A DNA stretch of 64,000 bases, from assembly GCA_963971425.1 (NCBI GenBank), contig OZ020517.1:27918668-27982667 (forward strand), in the 5' to 3' direction. The translations under genes and the position numbers were made by a program. The notes below the pieces were generated by a model. The model had not been told where the DNA came from. It worked only from the letters and a program-made list of their open reading frames with translations, and did no database searches. The DNA is from Bryoerythrophyllum caledonicum. Lineage: Eukaryota; Streptophyta; Bryopsida; Pottiales; Pottiaceae. Of this stretch, positions 10,229 through 22,634 are shown piece after piece. Numbering within the stretch: position 1 is the first letter of the stretch; the number at the start of each line of letters is the position of its first letter.

Positions 10229-12032
10229 CTAATCAAAGGTCTCCCAATCTGTGGTGTTGTGAGGGGCAACCGCCGATGCGGGTGCGCTTAGGCTGCCTAT
10301 GCCGTTGTCAAACGTTTCCCAATTGGTAGTCACCACCACGTTGGGTTCACTTGAAGGCTCAGGTTCCATTCTCAACCCTCTCAAGCCATCGATGGTCTCC
10401 ACCAAGTTCTGAATCCTCTTGACCTGCAAATCAAACAAGAATGGTGAACAAACTACAAAAACTGACATCATCGTAACAGTGGTTAGGTACTGACAACTAA
10501 GAAATGAATGTGACCAATGTAGGAGATCACAAAAATGCGAGGAAAGAATATTAGAACTAGTAGATATTCTCGAATTGAATCGTTCCTGATTATTAGGCCA
10601 ACGATAGGAATATGAGATACCTCTGTCCGCCTGAGAGCTTTGGCATCTCCATCTGCCTCAATGCCATCGAGCTTTAGCAACTGCCTCATCAGCATTTCAC
10701 TAACGCCAAGCATCTCCTGATCTGCTGGCTTGTTTCCACTCTTCACTGCTGCCTGGAAATTCGTAACCTGCCATCGATAGGAACCAACGCCGCCAGTATC
10801 AGCATGTGTCAGAAAGCGAAAACGAATTGCGAATGATTAGTTATTTGTAAAGTCACTCAAAGTTTCAAGAAGATACTGGTCTTTTGATATATAACGCTAC
10901 CCTTTCCTCACTCTTAATACCTATTAAATGTTGGGAGTAGATGTAGCCGCCTTAGAAAGGGAAGAAGCTTATTTTATTCTCTTTGCATAAATCTTAGCAG
11001 CTTATTTTATTCTCTTTGAGCTGATTGTAGAGATTTGTAGGTATGTCGGGCTGATCTTAAGAAGAGAGAAGAGGTCAATATCACGGTATCTTTGCCTCGT
11101 TTACAAAGAACTGTAAAAAACTGAAGACAACTAACAGCATCGTTTTATAATGAAATGCTGAAAGAAATCACCTGTGCGGCCCACTTGTCAACGTCGCCTC
11201 GGATGATACCAATAGCTTGACAAGTCTGAGCAATGCGCTCTAACCTGCGCTGTTCCTGGATCTTCTTCTCGCGAGCCGCAGGATCCTCCACGAGAATGAG
11301 CTTGGCTTTGTCCTTTACCCCTGCCACATGAAGAGGCTCGCCATCCTCCTTCTCTTTCCCTCTAAAAAGCAGCCGCATCTCCGAAGGCTGCAAGCCCGTG
11401 TCTCCAATCAGCAGCCTCTTCACATCACCTTCGCAACAGTACCAAAACAACGTCACTTAACTCCGAAGCTGAAATGTTTCTCCAAGGAAAACAAACAAAC
11501 TCGGAGTTATGGAATCTGCAAGTAACTAGAACAAGAAGGTGGAAACCATCACATACAGCCAGGACTCAAACAACAAAGCGGTGCCGGAATAAACTTCTAC
11601 AGAGTCTTAGACACTAAGCGAAACCCTAATTAACGAGATTAACACCCCTTCGAGAAAAAGATGACCTAACTTTCTCCCAGCTGCTTTTTACTTGCACATC
11701 AACATTCTGATGATCCAAAGATGTCTTGAGCAGTACCAGACTCAGAAACGAAACACTAAACCTACACATGAAAAACCGCACATTGAGACACGCGACAACA
11801 ATCTCAACAGGAGAAGCAAAAACATACTGAAAGTGGCGTGAGCCGGCACACTGACGTCGTGGCCGAACAGTCCATGCGACACCTTAATTTTGATCAAAGG
11901 CCCCGTCGCGACGGCCGCGTCCGGATCCCGCTTCTGCACGAGCATCCCGCCGGGCCGCATCTCCCACTCAATTGGCTCCGCCCCCTCCTCCGCGCTGCCA
12001 CTCATAACGCCCTTCGAATTTGGCCGGCTCAT
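10229..12032 (-). CDS. BAG family co-chaperone (Ubl + BAG), four exons
   Basis: Plant BAG1-4-type cytosolic Hsp70 nucleotide-exchange co-chaperone. Minus-strand exons 12032-11828, 11428-11172, 10767-10621 and 10423-10229 sum to 804 nt, 267 residues plus stop, with consistent phases. The family signature RPGGMLVQKR is at residues 26-35. A ubiquitin-like domain spans about 45-118 (LIKIKV; later EMRLLFRGKEKED and AGVKDKAKLILVEDP). A helical BAG domain spans about 120-205 (GDVDKWAAQVTNFQAAV, LGVSEMLMRQLLKLDGIEADGD, LRRTEVKRIQNLVETID). Two Trp-Glu-Thr-Phe-Asp motifs lie near the C-terminus, the second at the very end, as in Arabidopsis BAG proteins. Introns are 201 to 404 bp. The ATG at 12032 gives the expected N-terminus. 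Which BAG paralogue cannot be told. Confidence 0.93.
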
Positions 12033-12640
12033 ACCTCCTCAACGCAACAAATCTCCTCAAAAGCTCCAACAGATCGTACACTGCCACTGATCTGCGCCGA
12101 TTCCACTCGTTCCTGGCTCAAATTGGACGCCACGAACGGCGCTGGAGAGAGAAACCAGCTGCGAATGCGTCGATCGTGATCCGCCGAGAGAAACCACCGC
12201 GATCTGCAGACGACACACGGTCGTCGTCGTCCTCGCCTGCTGCCGAAAACTCCCTAAACGAATGCCACGAACTCTAAACCCTCTGCTGCCGCGCTTCAGC
12301 GTCTCCAATCTACCACTTCCGTTGTTTCCTCGACGGGAATATCTACGAAATCGTCTCTCATCGGGCTTAAAATCTACCACTTCTTTGATTTCCTGTCAGA
12401 GTTTCGATCTATGTATTGTGTGATTTTGTCCCTCGGTATATGGATCTACGACTCCTGGATTTTCCAGATGTACCTCTGGAGGAGATTTGTCGCTTTTTGG
12501 GTGTGTTATTTGAGGAGATCATTGCGGTAGTGTGAGCTATTATTGGTGTGTTATTATTGGGGTGTATTGATAAAAGTGAGAATTCGAAAAGTTGTCTTTT
12601 TCTTTTGGTACTTTTCTTTATTGTCACAACTATTGTAGCC
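12033..12640 (-). promoter_or_regulatory. Upstream region of the BAG gene
   Basis: GC-rich first 300 bp (likely 5' UTR/core promoter), then more even composition. No TATA box or coding signal was recognised. Confidence 0.35.
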
Positions 12641-12735
12641 TAAGAAGAAGAAGAACTTTGGGCACTAGTGGAGACTGGCGTGAATAGAGTGTCTATTCGT
12701 TCAACCTGTCACGGAATGTGGCGTCGAGGACTGCA
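12640..12735. repeat. Dispersed repeat block, copy 1
   Basis: AAGAAGAAGAACTTTGGG, then GAATAGAGTGTCTATTCGTT and CAACCTGTCACGG. Recognisably related to blocks at 26148-26250 and 33403-33490. Could be the end of an LTR family. Confidence 0.5.
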
Positions 12736-15700
12736 CCACATTGCGTAGTGTTAACGTAGATTAGCTAGTTCTAATCTATGTTTGTTAGTGATGTACGTCC
12801 GCCAAACCACATCCATCCTCCGGATGTATTTCATCCGTAAGTGTTTCGTTTGTGTGCGTATAGTGGGGCATACGCGCTTGACTTGACGTCTTTGTTAAAT
12901 CAAGCTTTGTGGGTGCGTTTGGAGAGTGATTAGTGAGTTCCTTGCTTATAAATGATGGTTTATCACTACTAAAGGCTTTGCATTCTCTATTTCGCTCGCA
13001 CTCGTCGATTCTCCTATTGTGAGGTGCGAATGCTTGACTACTTTAGTGATATAATAATTCTCACTTGACAAAGACCCTCTCATATTTCTCTTATTTTTCC
13101 ATTATTTTTGCATCAGAAGAATTGTAAGAAATGGAAAGGGGGGTTGTAAATATAATAGTCTACTATGCAATAGTTGTGTGATTTTCTAGCATTTGAGTGC
13201 ATTGGAATGCACTGGAAGCTCATGTTCTAATGAGGAAGCTCATTTTTTTGGTGAGAGAGCTAATTGAGATGTTCTTCAAAGATTTTATCCAGCCCGAAGT
13301 CTGTCCACTCGGCATTTTTCCATGTGTTGGACAAAGTTGTGACGAAGATCCACGGCGATAGATGCAACTTATGGCATTGGGAAAAGGGGTTGTCCACGTG
13401 TCAATGGAGAGCGCAATGAAGGGTTGTTGATGTGGGTATCGGGGGCTTGAAAGAGACGTGAGTAGCTTGGGACTCGCGGACAGATGGAGGTAGAGGGTGA
13501 AATGGAGGCATTTGATTTTGAGGACTAATAGCCAATTCCAAGAGTGGGTGTAGGGTAGCAACATTGGGTGGGGAGTAGGGGACACCAAGAATAGCCGGGG
13601 CTCCAAACTTGACTTCCGCAAGTTAGCCATGAGGGTTGACTTCGGGATCTCGTCGACAACTTGGGGGGCGTGGGACTGTGAGTCCCATTGACGAGCTTAC
13701 AAGTTTGAAGGTGCGGAGGACGTGTTGCAATTGATTGGCTCCATGGCAGGCTCTATAGGCAAGGGCTCAAGCTTGATAAAGTGAAAAAACCATATTGCGA
13801 CAAGGCTTGCAAAAACAACAAGTACACCTAATTCCACACCCCGGGTCCCAAAATCGCCAGTTTTGAAGCAAAATTTCAAATCATCCCTCGGATTGATTGC
13901 CAATTTTCCAACTTTTGCAATTTTTGTTATTTGCGAATTTCGATCGTAGATTTTTATTCATGGAGGAATTATATGACTAGTACAGTGGAAATTTTTCAAC
14001 TTTCAAAACTTTGAAAAATCACATTTTTATATGGCTAAACTTTGGAGGTAATTTACGAGGGCATTTTGACTCAAATGTGAGTGAAATTTTCACATGTAGT
14101 TGGGGATTTTTCCACTAAATCCAATTTTAATGTTGGATTGGTTTGTTGACGCGTTATATGACCTATTATGGCAATTGCATTGTAGATAATTGTGTTTTTG
14201 AACACCGTGGTCAGCTGTTCCATTACTTCCTTTGTTGTAGACGTTGGGAAAACACTTTTTGTGTTTCTCTTTGCTCACAGATGTTGCAACTTGGGACCAT
14301 CCACTACATATGTGTGCTATTGGCCCTGACCCTTTCAATTTCTATTTTTTTGTCGATGGAAAAGAGGATTTGGTTTTGAATTTTTGGATTTTGTTTAAGG
14401 TACATCTCCCTTGTTGCGGGTTGTTATTGTCGGAGTACAATGGTCCCGTTTATTGTTGTTAACAGTTTGTAATAGGGTATCGTATGGATGATTGACACGC
14501 CCTTTTTGTGGAATGGTCGTCGGGATTGTGATTGCTGGAGGTAATGACCGATCAATCTCATAGTTAAGTAATTTTGCAGATGCATGTTGTTTATTCTTAC
14601 CTTTACCCTTTAGATAGTACCCGTAGATAGTTAGTCGAGGGTTTTGTATCTGGTGAGTACCTCGAGTTCGTGTTCTCGCTCCCCCTTACTAGACAACCCG
14701 GAGAGTGCGTCGATCGCAGACTTTGGGCGAGGGTTGGATATCGAAGAGACTTTTGAGCCTATTTCAACATTTGATACTGATCATAGGCATTGAATGTGGG
14801 CACGTTTGATGACATAAAAGACAATCACCATCATGACGTGCGAGATTGGTTCTTGGGATGGACTGGGGGTATTTCACTGCCTAGTTGGCGGCTTTGATTC
14901 CAAATATGGATGCAAAAAAAGCTAGCAGACATCTTTGTTTAACGCCTAGTTCGCGTTTGAGTACATAGAACTAGAGGCCCTTCAGACCTATGAGAAGTGG
15001 ACCACGCATCACGAAGTAGAGTTTCGCCCAGTTGAGGATTAGTGGCATGATCGTGTGAGCTGGTGACTGCGCTCAAGAAGAATACGGTTGTCCAAATCTC
15101 AACTTCCATCTACAAACTCAAGGAGGAAGAGAACTTCTCCAGTGGAGGCTCTAAGTAGAAGAGTCTTGCCGTTGTGGGTGGAGGGCCTGGCATGGGAGCC
15201 ATGTCACGTTTGGCCTTAGTCACATATGCAACATTGAAGGTAGTTGACTCTTTGCCAACCTCCAATCCCCTGACACGTTTCCTGGAGCATGTGGAGGTGA
15301 AGTACGGTGAATTTTGTGTTAGTCGGATGCAAAGCATTTAGGATTTCCGCTGAAAATAGAAGGATATCCCGTGCACCATGTACACCTGGCTCATACGGTT
15401 GTCTACGGAGGTTGGTGACGTCTTCATTGAACGTCCCCTAGTGTAGATCTTCTTGTTCAAGCAAGATAAGCGGGCGTAGGAGGCAATCAACTCGCACCTT
15501 TTCTTCAAATACAAGTTCAAGGAGACGTTGGCGCAAACATTTGCCGAGGTTGAGGATCTCATGAAGGGCCATTGGTGTAAGGGAGGCCGCGGCCCTAATC
15601 ACATTCCATGCTGGGGGCTTCCAAGCCGAAGAAGCTTGCTACAACTATTGGTAGCTTGGCGGGGGCACAACATGAAAAAATTGTGCATTGTTGTGCTTGT

Positions 15701-16928
15701 AGGGAAGCTAATGACAATAATGGGAGACCCCAATTGTTTTAAGGAGAAGGTAGAAGGTTTGGTAAAGGCTAAAGCCGAAGACCAAGGCGGCCAAGGTTGG
15801 CAAGAAGACTAGGCAAGGGGAGGAAGCTCGTGAAATGTTCTCAGTATAGCAAGTCTGGTAAGAGTGATAAGAATTATTTTGCTCTTCACTCGGAGAAGTG
15901 CCCACGGTCTTTAGTTGCTGGATTGGATGTGGAGGAGTCACTTCAGGTCAAATTGGCGGACTGAAGAAGGAGATAAGCGCAATGGTCCCTTGCGGGCAAG
16001 TGGCAGATACACGGACTTCGGTGACTGATAAAGGCTCATCTTCAGTCTTTGATGCCTAACTATATGGCACTTCCGATGGTAGGGAAGTGGCAGTTGTTGC
16101 TACTTGTGTTTAGATTATCGCATAGGTGGTGGCACCTTCTATAATTGTGTCGGGTAGTAGTGGTCGTCCACGCCACGCGAGTTTGTCGGATCACGTTGGT
16201 CACTCTTGGCTACCCATTTCTTGTAGCATTGCGTGCACCCACTTCTAGTATTGTTCCTACTCTGACCACAGTCCCATATGTTTCTTCCACTCATAGGGAT
16301 GCCATACACTTGTTGGCGTTGAAGGTGTTGCGGTTGCCCCAGTTTGCCGGTGTCGACTTCATGACACTGGATTTTCAACCATCGGGTGTGTTCTACTTGG
16401 CGGCTAACACATTGGAGGCCAAAGTGCTGATGCCATTGTAGGAATCCGTTCCGACAAGGTGCCGGAAGTTAACCTAAAAATCCGGCAAAAACAAAAAAAT
16501 TAGTTAAGTAGTTACGATAGTTTGTGCTAGAATAAAAACTTACACTCAGTTTGTAAGAATAAAGACGGATGAACCTGGTTGAAATCCCTAATTGATCCTA
16601 AAGTCGTTAAACGGACAGCCGGGGTAGTTAACAGAACTCCGGGAAAGTCTGTCATCCGGAGCTGTCACCATCAACTGTCATCATCAGACGTACTAACGGC
16701 CAGCTACAAAAGACCGTGGCACGAGGGAAACCTCTTTCTTTTTCTATCTCCTTCGTGTGTTGCGCTTCCGCTCCAGCGCTCTCTCTCTCTCTCCGATTCT
16801 CCTAACTACTGGCCGTTAGGATTTGTCAGTTTAGACGGTTAGAACGGATGTGTGTCCGTTAGAGAGGGTTTTTGTGAGGACGGTGCGTGTAGAGACAACA
16901 TCGAGAGAAAGTGAGGAAGTAGGCAGAC

Positions 16929-18745
16929 TTGATGAAGACGGTCCACATGGCCAAGAAGAAGAAAATGGATAGAGATGGACAAGGGAAGCGAAACGAAGAG
17001 CCGGCCGCTGAGCTTCCACCCTTGACGAAGGTTTCTACCGGAGATCCTTGCAGACTCGGACGACTACAACCTTCTGAAGGAGAGTTTGAAGGCCGTGGGC
17101 TGCGTCGGCTTTCTCGACATTGCTTGGGGCATTCGTGAGGAGGTATGCGTCCGGGAGCTGATAGGAACGCCGGACGAGAAGTACGAAGGGATGTTGCGGG
17201 CCCATCCGGAACTCTGGGAGTTTCGGAATGGATACAGGCGTACGACTTCCGGGCCGACCGCACCAAGGTGGTAGAAGGGAAAACGAGTTCCTGATGGAGG
17301 AGTTCAAAGGGAAAGCCGACCCAAAGGAGGGATACAGCTTCCAGGATTTGAACATCAGGACGCCAGGCTGGTGCTAGGGTTTCTAAACCCTATCTTCCAT
17401 TCAGAAAAGCCGAAGCGGATAGTGGCAAAGTGGGCCTGCACTTTCCTCGGAGCACTCCGAGGAAAGATACTAGTAGATTGGGGAACGCTTATGAGCGAAA
17501 TGATCAATCCGCCGCTGGCCAATCTCCAGAAGGTGAAGAAATCGGCACCTCCTCTGGCCTCCTATGTGGCGCAGTTCTACTGCCATCACCAGCAGCTCAC
17601 CCAGAATGAGCAGAGGCAGTACGACGAAGTCCTCAGCTTCCAGTTGTACGGAGGTGATGAGACAGAAGAAGAGTCCGGAGGGGCAGCAGAATTGTGCCGG
17701 AACTAACAACCGAGGACACTCCGGAAGAAGACCGAAGGGCGTAGAAGAGGGCTCAAGTCAAAGAGCCGGCACCGGAAAGTTCGGACGCCAGTAGTACGTC
17801 CGGATCGTCCGGTGCAGACGAGTCTAGGCCGTCCGAGGAAGCCAACCGGAAGAAGAGGAAGCTCGACCCGGAAGACTGTAAGGGCTAGATGAAGGAAATC
17901 GATGACATCTTGCACGGGCTAACTTGGAGAGTGGAGGCTCTCAACAAGCTCAACTATGTCATGAAGACAAGTGTGGAACAGGTCTTCCGGAGTCTGGAGG
18001 TCGACCGGTTGAAAGAGGCGATCCGCCGGGTGGAAGATCTCCGGAACAAGGAGATCTCCCTGAAGGCAACGCATTTACAGGTCACCAACCTATATACGTC
18101 CAACACAGCGTTGACAAAGCATATAGCACACTTGCGACATGAGACAACACTGGCAGTGGTGGCCCGGAAACAGGCGGAGGCAAGAGCCAACGCATCGGCA
18201 GCCGCCTTGACGGAGGTCCGAGAGGCTCTGAGCTTTCTGGTCTATATGGTCAACTAGAGCAAGCTCTTCACCAAAGTGGTGGAGAAGGAGAAGAAGGTGA
18301 CCAAAACCAACATCTTCCGGTTCCTCCTTGATCAAGCGGAGAAGATGGGCTAGACCTGGGCACAGATGCAGGTTTTGGTGAACAACATCACTCTGGTGGA
18401 ACCGGAAGACTAGGCGGCCCAAGTACGGGAAGATTTCATGACCCCGGACCGGACCACGGCTCCTCCGGAACCGCCATAGTCCGATCCGGCGCCAGCTTTG
18501 GGTACCTCAGCAAATCCGGAGGATCTTGATACTCCATCACCTCGGACACCTGCAGAAGGCATTGTATCTCCCAATCCCAACATGGGCGAGATACTTAAGA
18601 ATCTTCCGGATGTGCTCACGCCTCTGACAATGGGCCTACCGGATCCTCCGAAAGAAGCCGACCCTCAGGCACCACCCAAGTCCGTGTCCAGGAAACTGGC
18701 ACACGCACTAGGGAGTCCCTTCGGAAGTTACAGGGACTTGGTCTA
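16929..18745 (+). pseudogene. Gag-like / coiled-coil coding remnant
   Basis: Consecutive plus-strand stretches show a basic N-terminus (AKKKKMDRDGQGKR), a globular part around 17370-17640 (KPKRIVAKWACTFLGALRG; VDWGTLMSEMI; YVAQFYCHHQQLT), an acidic Ser/Pro/Glu linker, and a helical segment at 17889-18257 (NYVMKTSVEQVFRSLEVDRL; LTKHIAHLRHETTLAVVARK), then a Pro-rich tail. The order resembles the minus-strand region 53468-56569. Treated as part of a broken element; a lineage-specific host gene family is the alternative. Confidence 0.5.
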
Positions 18746-19839
18746 GGAGGCCAAACCAACTTCCGAGCCGGAATGACCGACACCTCCAAGCTGCACTAGA
18801 AAAGCAACCTCCTCCTCCAGATTCCAGAGCTCCAGTGGCAAGGGTTTCTCCAGGGGCTGAACCATCGACCCGGAAGGACAACTCTTCGCCAGCAACATCG
18901 AAGAAGGCAAAGGGTAAGCAGCAGATTGTGGTGGAGATCTCCCCCTCGCGCAGAACTGGGAGAAATTGGGCACCGGGTGCCCTGACTTAGATTAGTGCTC
19001 AGGTGTAGTATTTTTTGGCCTTAAATTCCAGACCAGCACCAATTAACGATGGGGCTCCAGTGCACCTGGCTACTAGCAGAATCAACTGCTAGTTTTTGTA
19101 GTTTAGGATAGGAAACTTTTTCCGAGATTATAGGATCTGAGATCCAATCTTGAACTTTTCCGGATTTCTCGGATCTTGTAGATAAGATCTTGTGGATTTC
19201 CAGCAGATGGGAGGAAGGCTAATTTTAGAAGGAACTTAGTTAGTACTTAGTAGTGGAGTTTCGGAAAAACTCCTCATCTTGTTTTCTTGCGCTGAATATA
19301 CTCGAGGCTTCTTTTACTAGAATTGCTCTCTAGTCTCATGGGTGTGGAGTGTTGTCTTTGTGAGTAACGGATCCATTTGGGTATGTGTGGTTGTGTAAAC
19401 ATTCTTTTGGAGTGGAGTGATAACTTGTTTGCTAGAGGGAAACGTGTCAGGACCCGCATCAGGAGATCGCCTGGGAGAGCTGGAGGAGTATTACAGAGGT
19501 GTATCTGGTAGTCTCTAGGGTCTAGAAGTAGGGAGGAGGGGAAGAGATGAACTGCAGAGGTGTTCCTGGTAATCTCTAGGATAGGGAAGAATCCGTGTTA
19601 ATTTGAATTCCGGTTGAGGCCGGAGTTTTTTCCCAAGATGGGAAAAAACCTGATGTATAGGTCTAGACGAAGAACCCTCGGTAAGAGGTAACACCTTCCC
19701 GGAGAATCGCAATCGTACCTACCGGAATGCCGTTGTAGTTCGGTCTTGTCTCTGCGTGACCGCGTCCGGAAGGCCATCCGGATGTCGTGAGAGTCTAAGT
19801 CTAGCAGCAGCAATCAATCACCGGTTAGCGGAGTAGAGA

Positions 19840-19955
19840 GAGTGGGTGTCCGGCCACTATAACTTCCGGGGCAGTGGGTGTCTGGCCACTTAACGTCACA
19901 AGGCAGTGGGAAATCCGGCCACTTACACAAAATAGGATCAGTGGCGTTCCGGTCA
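19840..19955. repeat. Short degenerate direct repeats inside the nested element
   Basis: GTGGGTGTCCGGCCACTATA, GTGGGTGTCTGGCCACTTAA and GTGGGAAATCCGGCCACTTA recur about every 35-45 bp, with a fourth variant at GTGGCGTTCCGGTCACTCG. Confidence 0.75.
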
Positions 19956-21776
19956 CTCGCTTAAACCTTCCGGAAGACTCTCTGAGGAGAGCTAGAGAAA
20001 CCCTAAACTACCTACAAGTTGACCGAAACCTAGTTTCTGCAAACGTTGTACAAATTCCGGACTCCGGAAGGATCCGGATCTGTAATACATGAGTAAATAG
20101 AATAGCTAACCCATGAACGATTGATGTGATAGTTTAATTTTGGGGGATATTCTGAGAAGAACACTAGGTCTCTGTGGGAACGAAACCGGAGTGGTTTACT
20201 TTGGAAGCCTTTAGTGACGATTGTGTGCATTCCGGAGGAATACTGACTCTACACACTGCAATAGCCATTATTGGAGGTGTTGCAGGTAGTGACAGGTCTA
20301 TCCACCAAGAAAAATTCCGTGGCGATACGGGCCAAATTGGCGGCGGAGGCAATTTCTGCATTTGAAATCAATTCCACTTTGACACCTATGGGGCAACCAT
20401 CCGACGGTCAGTTATTGATTTTGGAGTAACTTATTTGTCTGACGTTGCGGCCCGGTCGGCAAGAAAACGACCTAATGTGCGTCCAGGGGTCGAACTGTTG
20501 GTGAATGATAATGGAGTGATGGTCTTTGGCTGTACAGACAACGACTCCTCTCGAGCTACTCCCCTATGTATTATGTTTGATTCCAGGGCTCAGCCAGTGA
20601 TGATTGGCAAACAACTTCTAAGATTTTGATTAAGGTGCTTCCGATCTCAAGCCATACCCATTTACAATTGTCACATCAGTTGGGGGCGTATAAATGGCCA
20701 TGGGATGCACCCGACATCCATTGCAGTTGATATTTGGTACATGATCTAGTCCATTGTTCTCCCACGTGTCTCTTTAGTGTGCTATGGCTGGTTCTACCAA
20801 CTACTACATTGTGGTGGGTCAGCAGGCATTTTATCCACTCAGTTTTGAGGTGGTTAACTCAATAGAGGAGGCTTGGATTAGGCCTAGGTGGTCTACCAAT
20901 AATGGCAGAAAGGAGCTCATTTCCATTGTCTTCGGAGCTAGTGTGCTGACTTTTATGGCAAACGTTATCCTTGGATGCAATGCATTGGCATTAGATTTGC
21001 CATGTGGTTGACACTTCTAGAGGAGACTTATGCACTTATGTCGCGGGGAGGCAGAATCAGGCAAGCACGCTTTAGTGGCGATCAGTGCACGTCATTGCAA
21101 GGATCTACTTCTATCATAGGAAACTGAGTTTGAGCTCAGTCATCGTAGTCGGAAGATTGTGGACGCTTTTGATGCTCCACATCTCTCTTTGGATTCTTCC
21201 ATTCCATTGTTGGCTAGCACTATTTAGTGGCGACCACCGGATGAGAGTATTATTGGCTTGGAGCTATTTGCCGGTATTGGTACAAGGCTATTGGTTGTGT
21301 TAGAGATCGGGCTCAAGGTACGGCAGTACATCTACATGGATAGTGGCTATACGACCAATCGTGTTGCTCACCATCACATGCAAGGTCTATTGGCATTGTG
21401 TTCGAAGCTACTACTGTCTTCTATGATCCATAGGCATTTTGGCAAATTGCCACGTGATGATTTTGGGCCGGAGAGTTTTCATCTAACAATTCCTATCCCT
21501 GTAGATGTGCCTTTTGAATCCAATGTGCCCTTTGAATTGGATGTGGCCTTTAAAGGAATCCTCCGTGGCCATTGGAATGTGCCTTTGTATTAAAATTTGT
21601 TTTATTGAGTTTTAAAATACCATTAAAATAGAGTATCTATATCTATAAAAGAATTCAGGATGAAGAACACGTCAAGTGGATGAACGCGTCGGATGGATGA
21701 ACGCGTCGAGATTGGATGAAAAAGTGGTGCAAAAGTTAAAAGTTATAAATTTTAACTCCCGGTCACGTGACTTTCT

Positions 21777-21904
21777 TTCTTGATTTTGACCTCTTGATGT
21801 GAAGGGTTTTCTCCTCCTATATTAGGTAGTAACCTATTGATTCTTGATTTTGACCTCTTGATGTGAAGGGTTTTCTCCTCTTATATTAGGTAGTAACCTA
21901 ATGA
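21777..21904. repeat. 64-bp tandem duplication
   Basis: Two near-identical 64-bp copies (21777-21840 and 21841-21904) beginning TTCTTGATTTTGACCTCTTG and ending with AGGTAGTAACCTA. Lies inside the Helitron-like element. Confidence 0.92.
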
Positions 21905-22284
21905 CTCTTATATTAGGCAAGTGATTGACTTAACTTTTGAAGTTACAGAGTTCTGATGAGTTTTTGTTTTGCAATCTTGGTTTCAGTTTTGGATTTGCAA
22001 GCATAGCATCGTCATAGTTGCAAAGATACATTAGGAGGTGTGTTGTTCATGCACTTAGGGTTTGCAATTTTGTATGACCTTTTTTGTTCTCTTTTTTCTT
22101 ACCTTTAAGTTACTCATCCATATATCTATATCTATAAAAGAACTTTTATTTTTTTACGAACCTTTGCTTTGCAAGACACTTTTAATTTTCACTTAGAAAG
22201 ATTATAAAAAGTATATATATATAGTTTACAACACTATCTATCTACCACATTTTAATAGAAGATTCTACAATTACATTTTCAAAA

Positions 22285-22500
22285 GGACGGGGCGGGGATG
22301 TGGACGGGGACGGGGATGGGGGATGGGGGATGGGGGACGGGGGACGGGGGATGGGGGACGGGGGATGGGGGACGGGGGACGGGGGATGGGGGACGGGGGA
22401 TGGGGGACGGGGGACGGGGGATGGGGGACGGGGGATGGGGGACGGGGGACGGGGGATGGGGGACGGGGGACGGGGACGGGGGACAAGGACAAGGGGGACA
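22285..22500 (+). repeat. G-rich minisatellite (GGGGGAYG units)
   Basis: More than 25 copies of an 8-bp unit, GGGGGACG or GGGGGATG, in higher-order order. The plus strand is about 70% G and could form G-quadruplexes. Open frames rich in Gly/Asp or Pro/Ser here are artefacts of the repeat. Confidence 0.95.
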
Positions 22501-22634
22501 ATGGATTGGAGGGAAATGGCTAGGGGACGGAGAGGTGGGGACTCAACACAAAAAAATGTTGCGTCCGGAGGACACGGGTAACACTCTAGTCTATATCTAT
22601 AACATAAAACAGTATGTTCGGAACATCCGCTAGT

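Larger units (their letters stand above)
16437..20263 (+). mobile_element. Nested gag-like element with GCCAT target duplication
   Basis: 3.8 kb inserted in the older element, flanked by GCCAT at 16432-16436 and 20264-20268; the host element's coding character stops at the first copy and resumes after the second. It begins TGTAGGAATCC. The interior is marked by frequent TCCGGA. Its gag-like coding segment lies at about 16930-18750 (separate entry). No reverse transcriptase is seen, so it looks non-autonomous. Paired long terminal repeats were not identified. Broken, with several interruptions; younger than its host. Confidence 0.6.
13200..21595 (+). mobile_element. Old, broken retroelement with protease and methyltransferase-like parts
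   Basis: A degraded plus-strand retroelement fossil with many breaks. Recognisable parts lie at about 14800-16436 (gag-like or unknown) and 20270-21595. The latter holds a retropepsin-like segment (PLCIMFDSRAQPVMIGKQL near 20563), the following conserved block (QQAFYPLSFEVVNSIEEAW near 20820) and a segment resembling motif I of C5 DNA methyltransferases (ELFAGIGT near 21260). Reverse transcriptase and integrase are not seen. The left limit is uncertain. A younger element (16437-20263) splits it. Confidence 0.55.
21636..22589 (+). mobile_element. Non-autonomous Helitron-like element
   Basis: Starts A|TCTATATCTATAAAAGAA at 21636 and ends with a perfect hairpin GTCCGGAGGAC (22563-22573), 12 bases, then CTAG (22586-22589) followed by T: the classic Helitron 3' arrangement. 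A second identical 5' end TCTATATCTATAAAAG lies at 22125, so the unit may be 21636-22589 or 22125-22589, or two elements sharing an end. TCTATATCTATAA recurs at 22590 and a second hairpin (TGTTCGGAACA) with CTAGT follows at 22630. No Rep/helicase frame. Confidence 0.6.

Noticed and set aside
13220-13630. 136-codon minus-strand frame
   Set aside because: No motif; overlaps the degraded retroelement and has a composition expected by chance.
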